Below the pieces are notes generated by a model. That model worked only from the letters and a program-made list of their open reading frames with translations, was not told where the DNA came from and did not search any database. A stretch of DNA of 64,000 bases, taken from NCBI GenBank assembly GCA_040954595.2, contig CM082593.2, forward strand, positions 11,098,001 to 11,162,000, read 5' to 3'. A program made the position numbers and the translations under genes. Below, piece by piece: positions 59,701 to 64,000 of this stretch. Positions within the stretch are counted from its first letter, which is position 1; the number at the start of each line of letters is the position of its first letter. The stretch comes from Balanoglossus misakiensis (Eukaryota; Hemichordata).

Positions 59701-62570
59701 TGATGCAATCATATTACTGTAAAACGGCAAATTTTCCCAAACTTCGTCAAAAAAGAAGAAGAAAATAAAGTCGCATAAAATGTTTTTCAGAGATAACAGA
59801 GTAGTTAGTAAAATACTAGAATGCGGAAATTTAATTCTCGTGTCACAGTTGCCTCTTTTGATATATTGCAAAATATTTTCTGTCACGAAAATGTCCCGTT
59901 TTACAGTATGTGACAAGACATAACAAGGGGTAGAGATGACAATTTGTCAAGATATTAATTAATTTGTAAAGTTTATGTATGAATGATAAAAAAATTCACT
60001 CACGCAGTACATAGAGTAAAAAGTTGCACTGTGCATTGTTGCCAGCTGTATCTGAAGCAACATAGCTGATCTGGTAGGTTCCCCAGGAAAAGGTGTCACC
60101 TGTAAGAACAAAATTATGCACATCATTACAGGCATGGGTGCTAAAGCCAAAATAGCTTCCGTTTCTTGAATGTTTTTCATGATTTTCTTTTCAAACTTAG
60201 AATGGTCCATTTAAGTGAGCTATCTGGTGGGTATACACAGGCATATTATCAACTCCTGATTGTGACTGTACATATAAACATGAACAAGATATGTATACTA
60301 AACAGATATGGTGCCGCACACGTTTATTCAACTGCCCATTGTAAGAGAACACAACATTTGTGGTATGGGTATCCCCAGTAGTAGTGGAGAATATTAAGTA
60401 CTTTACTGATTAAAGGCCTTGCTCAACAGTTGGTCAAATCTTTTGTTTCCAATAAACAATTACGTGCAAACACAAATGCTTTCGAGTTTTAACTTCATTG
60501 TACTGCCCTGGGATCGAGGAAAGGGCCTATAAACATATGGTAATAGTATCAGCAATTAAGGCTTTAATACTTGGAAGCAAGATCATCTGTCGCACATAGG
60601 ATGTGCTAGCCATATATGAGTAACGGCCACAAGAATAAACTGTACCAGTATGCTTCATACTGACCATAATCTTAGGAAAGTTGTCTCAGCTTGTTGGTTT
60701 ATGTTTAGATCAACTCCCCACCCCACCCCGATAAAAAAAACTTAGTTAGTGTGAATGTTATATATTATCTATAATCAGAAATGATATTTTATAGGAAACT
60801 TACCCATTGTGTAGGTTTGTGTCACATTGGCAATGGCGACATCATCTGTAAATATAGGCTCCTGCCATACTCCTGTTGTCAAGCTATTAGGACTAATTAT
60901 ACGGGTCGTATTGGGACAGTAAATGACTTCAGGAGCGTGTTTATCTGAAGAAAAAAAAATGAAAGAATAACAAATGTTTGTAAATTAAACAACTGGTCCA
61001 CACCCCCTATGCATACACTGGTACATTTAGGTAAATGCACTACTAGATGTTAATATCTGTCACATATTCATGAGAAATCCAGATATTGTTAAGTGCTTGT
61101 TTTCTGATACATGTGAATAGACTAGATCACTGTCAAGAAACACTACAAGATAGGACAGGAGTCATGAGATGGTATCCATAGGCATAATAACTGATATGAT
61201 CAATTACACTCATGATAAGCCTAGTTCTTGGAACAGCAGAAACTGATGATGATGATGGTGATGATGATGACGATGATGATGATGATGGTGGTGGTGGTGG
61301 TGGTGATGATGATTATGATGATGATGATGGTGATGGTGGTTGTGAATAGTATCATTACATTCAGTGTTAAATACATGTACGGTAGAAACAAAAAGAGTGA
61401 GCGATACAGGCATGGGCAGATGATGATTCCCTATACTTCCTAAAGTAGGGAGATTGCAGGCTGTGTGATTGGAGTACAACACACAGCAGCTAGGGGCTGG
61501 TGAATGTACACAGGAAAAACTACTCAAAATTTCACACAGTTTTCCCTGGACAGACACAACATTACAAGGAGAGCTGTGTTAAAGTAAGGATTTAGGATTA
61601 ATCAACTCTGTGAATATGACCCAATTTCTCCTCGTCAGATTATGCATAAAATTGTTTGATAGTAATGAATAAGGCTATTTACCAACAGGTGTGCATGGTG
61701 AACCAGAGTAACCAATTGGGCACCTGGTACTTCCACAAGCTGATGGCTGGATTTTGACCACACTACCCAATAACTCTTGATCCATTTCAACCCACATGAC
61801 ATGATTGCCAAGTGGACTTTGTGAACAGTTCAAAGCCAGACTCTGGATTTCAACAGGAGTCAATACATAATCGTATACATTCATCTGTGTAACATCACCA
61901 TGGAAGCTAAAATAGTTGTCAAGGAGTCCATTTTCGTCATAGCTTTGACCAAGAATTACCATACAGCTGTTGAAAAACAAGAGAATAATGAATTCATTAA
62001 AAGTGCTGGTAAGAAGTTGTCAAAAATAAACTGTGAAAATCAGTATCGTTCCGCATAAGTTTGAATTTGAAAGTGCCACGAAGATAGCTTTGCTGATGTC
62101 CATAGTTTGCTCCCTTGATTTTTTTGGCCAGTTTTGTTGTAAGTCGCAACATGTTATGATGATATTGTATTGTCATGTAGGAGTAAGACAAGCTACCTAG
62201 CAGATAAGTTATAAACAAGATAACTGCTTCACAAATAAATGGTTCACTTCTCTTGAGGCTTGGGAAAACTTGACAGTATAGGAAAATATAGAATTTTAAC
62301 ATGTGATGATGACAATTTTCTATGGCTTTGTAGGAGTTAAAAATGTTCGGAGTTCCACTAGCAACTTACTTTTCTGAGTCATCGATACCTGTCCAGGATG
62401 GAAGGGGTGATGTTACTGCAACACCATTCAAGTAAACTGCCACAATGCCTTCTTCAATTACCATGACAACATTATGCCACGAGTTGTCATCAACTGATAC
62501 GGTTACACCATTTGTACTGACAGATAGACTTCTGTCCAGGACAAGAAGGGTACTATCAACTTGGGTTAAG
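53463..62570 (-). CDS. Mosaic membrane protein: pentraxin-HYR-sushi-GCC2/GCC3-EGF-TM (partial, 15 exons)
   Basis: Fifteen exons join in frame, apart from one shift, to give about 857 residues; the 5' end lies beyond 64,000. Domain order is a pentraxin/LamG-type lectin fold, HYR, sushi, a region with RRKR, four ephrin-receptor-like repeats, two EGF domains, a transmembrane helix and an ~88-residue tail with NPxY. Most internal introns are phase 1, as expected for shuffled extracellular modules. SVEP1/polydom shares several modules, but it is secreted and arranged differently, so orthology is not claimed. A role in adhesion, clearance or signalling at the cell surface is inferred. Oddities: the sushi exon has a one-base frameshift and no AG acceptor, and the introns are rich in repeats. 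Confidence 0.85.
54080..54168 (-). CDS. Transmembrane exon
   Basis: Encodes IPPAVIIGGVAGGLAAV followed by LVLGVIMLLMYQR, a single helix with small-residue GxxxG-like spacing, then basic residues as a stop-transfer. It is bounded by acceptor tcttacAG and donor GTAAGT, phases 0 to 2. Confidence 0.9.
54434..54564 (-). CDS. EGF-like domain exon 2
   Basis: Six cysteines in EGF spacing (DKCEGFCSNNAVC, then VCECTDEYQGETC). Entry is phase 1. The donor giving phase 0 into the transmembrane exon is GTGTAT, a weak site; a GTGTGT two bases earlier would break the frame. Confidence 0.85.
54665..54790. repeat. Intronic direct repeat, copy 1
   Basis: About 120 bp containing 'gttgattcactatatatcca' and 'aatggaaaaagggcagc' recurs at 56,990-57,100 in another intron of the same gene. 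Confidence 0.7.
54858..54980 (-). CDS. EGF-like domain exon 1 (calcium-binding type)
   Basis: Begins DAHECRLGLDDCHPNATC and ends YECTCKTGFTGDGITC. It has the six-cysteine pattern with an aromatic YECTC core. Phase 1 on both sides. Confidence 0.9.
55550..55711 (-). CDS. Ephrin-receptor-like (GCC2/GCC3) repeat 4
   Basis: A 162-bp phase-1 exon. CEKCPVGTYNF and CQPCPTGYTT show the C..CP.GTY...C.PCP.G.TT signature. Confidence 0.9.
55849..56016 (-). CDS. Ephrin-receptor-like repeat 3
   Basis: A 168-bp phase-1 exon with CESCPMGTYQS and CMPCPFGFTT, ending EDCNV. Confidence 0.9.
56261..56422 (-). CDS. Ephrin-receptor-like repeat 2
   Basis: A 162-bp phase-1 exon with CQSCPIGFWQS and CNTCPKGMLT. Confidence 0.9.
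56530..56640. repeat. Dispersed repeat, copy 3 of 3 (intronic)
   Basis: Contains 'ggcaaggggt', 'tttggaagcaaagcggac' and 'actaggctatg', matching 8,320-8,420. Confidence 0.6.
56683..56844 (-). CDS. Ephrin-receptor-like repeat 1
   Basis: A 162-bp phase-1 exon with LCPEGSYHD, CHPCAIGYYQ and CNACPNNGVT. Confidence 0.9.
56990..57100. repeat. Intronic direct repeat, copy 2
   Basis: Partner of 54,665-54,790, same orientation, about 85-90% identical by eye. Confidence 0.7.
57439..57587 (-). CDS. Linker exon ahead of the ephrin-receptor-like repeats
   Basis: Enters in phase 2 and leaves in phase 1. Encodes SADAAAVVIEDAVKNG and FCSNGSVLVGEEC; the last part supplies the first cysteines of the repeat block. 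Confidence 0.85.
58156..58408 (-). CDS. Exon with furin-type cleavage site
   Basis: Encodes a Cys-containing region (NDLFGICGGECNFDDLEITC) followed by RRKR (58,203-58,214), a classical proprotein-convertase site, then QLVVQFSF. Cleavage here would separate the lectin/HYR/sushi part from the membrane-anchored part, unless the two stay associated. Phase 1 in, phase 2 out. Confidence 0.85.
58812..58998 (-). CDS. Sushi (CCP) domain exon with a frameshift
   Basis: The first part reads CEKPAPPVKGISICNEF and FCQVDCLPGYKF. The second part continues in another frame as APYYLCHSEGSFNP, ending FTFPGC. The shift is near 58,898, and the exon is one base longer than the phases allow. Its upstream border should be about 58,998, but the sequence there is ..tttg|ATTGTG rather than AG. 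Both defects sit in the same exon. Confidence 0.7.
59065..59150. repeat. 44-bp tandem duplication
   Basis: 'tatcatccaacaggcaaata' followed by 'ctacccaaatgtc' occurs twice, 44 bp apart, in an intron. Confidence 0.85.
59145..59265 (-). repeat. Possible tRNA-derived SINE fragment
   Basis: On the minus strand, 'tggttagcactgg' resembles a pol III A box and 'gttgtgggttcgttacc' a B box, about 80 bp apart. This spacing is longer than in a tRNA, and the match is partial. Confidence 0.25.
60004..60099 (-). CDS. HYR domain, second exon
   Basis: Encodes DTFSWGTYQISYVASD, TAGNNAQCNF and LLYVL, the C-terminal half of a hyalin-repeat (GTY.I.Y.A.D..GN.A.C.F.V). 96 bp, phase 1 on both sides. Confidence 0.9.
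60804..60944 (-). CDS. HYR domain, first exon
   Basis: Encodes KHAPEVIYCPNTT and TTGVWQEPIFTDD, the N-terminal half of HYR (P.I.CP ... V.W..P...D). Donor GTAAGT, acceptor cttcAG, phase 1 on both sides. Confidence 0.9.
61236..61341. repeat. (GATGAT)n/(GGT)n microsatellite in an intron
   Basis: Trinucleotide tract. The poly-His frame on the minus strand and the Met/Val frame on the plus strand come only from the repeat. Confidence 0.95.
61683..61966 (-). CDS. Pentraxin-type domain, C-terminal exon
   Basis: Encodes MVILGQSYDENG, then FSFHGDVTQMNVYDYVLT, PVEIQSLALNC and GNHVMWVEMD. The LGQ..D....F.G.....N.WD..L...EI....C motif is diagnostic of the pentraxin/LamG_3 fold. Of the two halves, this one carries the calcium-site-type QD/GD residues. 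Ends with CPIGYSGSPCTPV, a half-EGF-like piece. Phase 2 in, phase 1 out. Confidence 0.85.
62370..62570 (-). CDS. Pentraxin-type domain, N-terminal exon (first visible exon)
   Basis: Encodes LTQVDSTLLVLDRSL, DDNSWHNVVMVIEEG and VAVYLNGVAV, the W(H)..V......G....Y.NG strand pattern of LamG/pentraxin folds. It enters in phase 2 from an exon not found before the window edge, so the gene continues to the right. Confidence 0.8.
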
Positions 62571-62808
62571 CTGCCAAGAAATTCAAAACAGAGATTAGAC
62601 ATAAATCGGTGCATCAGCTGGTACTTTTGGGAAATTATCACACTTTTTTCAAACTGCACCACCTTTAGCCCATACAGAAGTATGCACTGAACTATGTACA
62701 AGTATTATGAACCCTAAGTATGAGTGCATATGCAAGTTTAAACCAGACAAATAATAAATCTTCGCCGCAAAGGAATATGGTCGCCACCGTGAGAAAATGC
62801 AAAATACA

Positions 62809-63983
62809 ATTAAAGTTGCAAGCAGCGTTGGCGGGGCACAAGCGGTTCCCATGGTAACAAGCAAATGCCAAGGCTGTATCTGCTGTGGATACCAAGATAT
62901 TGGAAAGTAGGTCAAAGGTCACCTGAGGTCACCCCAAATTTGGGCAAAAAAATCAGACCCCATACTAGTCTAGGTCCAACAAAAACCAAACACCTAGCTC
63001 TATTGGTTCGCCTAGAATTAGGTATGCGCATAATTAATGAGGTCTTGTGTAAGACTCCATATCTGCTCCATCGGCCCTCCAAAAGCCAGGACTCTAACTG
63101 CTGTGGATGCTGAGATATGGGAAATTAGATCAAAGGTCATCCAAGGTCACCCAAAATTTGGGCATAAAATTTTGACCCCAGCGTGGGCCATGTCCAACTA
63201 AAACCAGACCTCTAGCCCTATTGGTTAGCCTGGAATTAGATATGCAGAAAAATGATGTTTCAGAAATAGGTCAAGGGTCATTGCCAAAATTACCAAAATA
63301 GTTGTGTCATGTCCTGGCAGCATTGGTACCCATGTCCACAAAATTCATGACTGTGGTGCTTTTACAAGAGGAGGTATGGGGATATGCATATATAATTAGT
63401 TGTTTTAAAACTGGGTCAAAGGTCATGTCAAAATTGCCCCGAAAAATTGTAACAACTTCCGGTCATATGATGACTCATATCCAAAAAAAAGAATTTACGT
63501 GCTGTCAACATTTTGGCTACAAAACAGAATTTTCATTTTTCAATGGTTTTCCGAAAATCCAACATGGCCGCCATAATGATCGACCAATCACAGTGCGCTT
63601 CGCAAACTTGATAAACATAGGTTAGGTGACCACATACCCCGAATCCTGTGACTTGGCAATCGCTGGTTCTGGAGAAGAAGATTTTTAAAGTTTTAAGTAG
63701 TTTTTCAGAAAAACAATTGTAGCAAAATGATGGACAGAAGGTAGGCTACCTGCACACCAAATTTGAACTCGATCGGCCCAGTAGTTTTTGAGAAGGACTC
63801 GTTTAACGATTGTCAGGAAATGCAATATGGCCGCCAGGTCACGTGACTAATTAAATATTCACGAGCCACTGCACGTCTACTCATTGGCCCCTATCACCCT
63901 ACCAAGTTTCAGCCCCCAAGGTGCAGCGGTTTTCAAGATCTACCTGGCCGAATTTCTCGGAAGAAGAAGAAGAAGAAGAAGAA
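62809..63983 (+). repeat. Intronic dispersed repeat with AGCTGC ends and (AAG)n tail
   Basis: Opens 'ttaaagttgcaagcagcg' near 62,810. It then carries two diverged units of the 240-bp repeat seen at 37,010-37,760 (AGGTCAAAGGTCA at 62,909-62,921), blocks containing 'caaaccaaa', 'accaaatttgaactcgatcgg' and 'cagcggttttcaagatct', and finishes in an AAG run (63,961-63,982). The opening phrase recurs as 'ttaaagctgcgagcagc' at the window end, so another unit probably follows. Confidence 0.6.
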
Positions 63984-64000
63984 TTAAAGCTGCGAGCAGC

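Noticed and set aside
61210-61557. Poly-histidine open frame
   Set aside because: Product of the (GATGAT)n/(GGT)n tract inside an intron.

Overview
The window is animal nuclear DNA. It is AT-rich and gene-poor, with introns (GT..AG), TTAGGG-type telomeric repeats, PIF/Harbinger transposons, a LINE remnant and one long mosaic extracellular gene with a run of phase-1 introns. The mix of pentraxin, HYR, sushi, ephrin-receptor-like (GCC2/GCC3) and EGF modules in one membrane protein suggests a marine invertebrate deuterostome (hemichordate, cephalochordate or echinoderm). That placement is inference.

Layout. (1) Positions ~190-41,885 form a nested inverted structure. The outer arms (190-11,395 and 30,340-41,885) are inverted copies of each other, roughly 85-90% identical where I compared them by eye. 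Each arm carries a ~9.1 kb segment (1,435-10,466; 31,044-40,210) with its own internal inverted ends. Comparing arms exposes two clean insertions with empty sites: an 839-bp Harbinger-type MITE (1,638-2,476, TAA duplication) and a 1,491-bp hAT-like foldback element (33,538-35,028, 8-bp duplication). (2) Between the outer arms lies about 6.3 kb of single-copy DNA (11,396-17,144 plus 29,769-30,339). It holds a candidate three-exon gene for a 71-residue secreted peptide with a TATA box, and an isolated 110-codon ORF. (3) Inserted in this single-copy DNA is a 12.6-kb inner palindrome (17,145-29,762). It has two nearly identical 5.5-kb arms, a 1.6-kb loop, 5'-AG/CT-3' ends and a perfect 6-bp flanking duplication (GCTGCG). 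Each arm carries a GAGGAG microsatellite, a PIF/Harbinger transposase, a Myb/SANT-like second gene on the opposite strand, an interstitial telomere tract and a ~165-bp minisatellite. The left transposase is intact; the right has a 2-bp insertion and a stop. Both Myb-like genes share one frameshift. (4) Positions 41,884-47,568 are an 86-bp satellite of about 66 units that abuts the outer palindrome. (5) Positions 47,569-53,400 hold a decayed LINE and two foldback/MITE-like elements. (6) Positions 53,463 to beyond the right edge hold a large gene on the minus strand, with 15 exons visible. In protein order it encodes pentraxin, HYR, sushi, a region with a furin-type site, four ephrin-receptor-like repeats, two EGF domains, a transmembrane helix and a tail with an NPxY motif. 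Its introns contain dispersed repeats, one carrying perfect DR1 nuclear-receptor motifs.

How the parts fit. The only clear host gene is the adhesion or receptor-like gene at the right. The rest is mostly mobile DNA, inverted duplication and satellite. The most unusual object is the inner palindrome. Its termini and 6-bp duplication match what is reported for Polinton/Maverick elements, but it has none of their genes and carries two head-to-head Harbinger transposase units instead.
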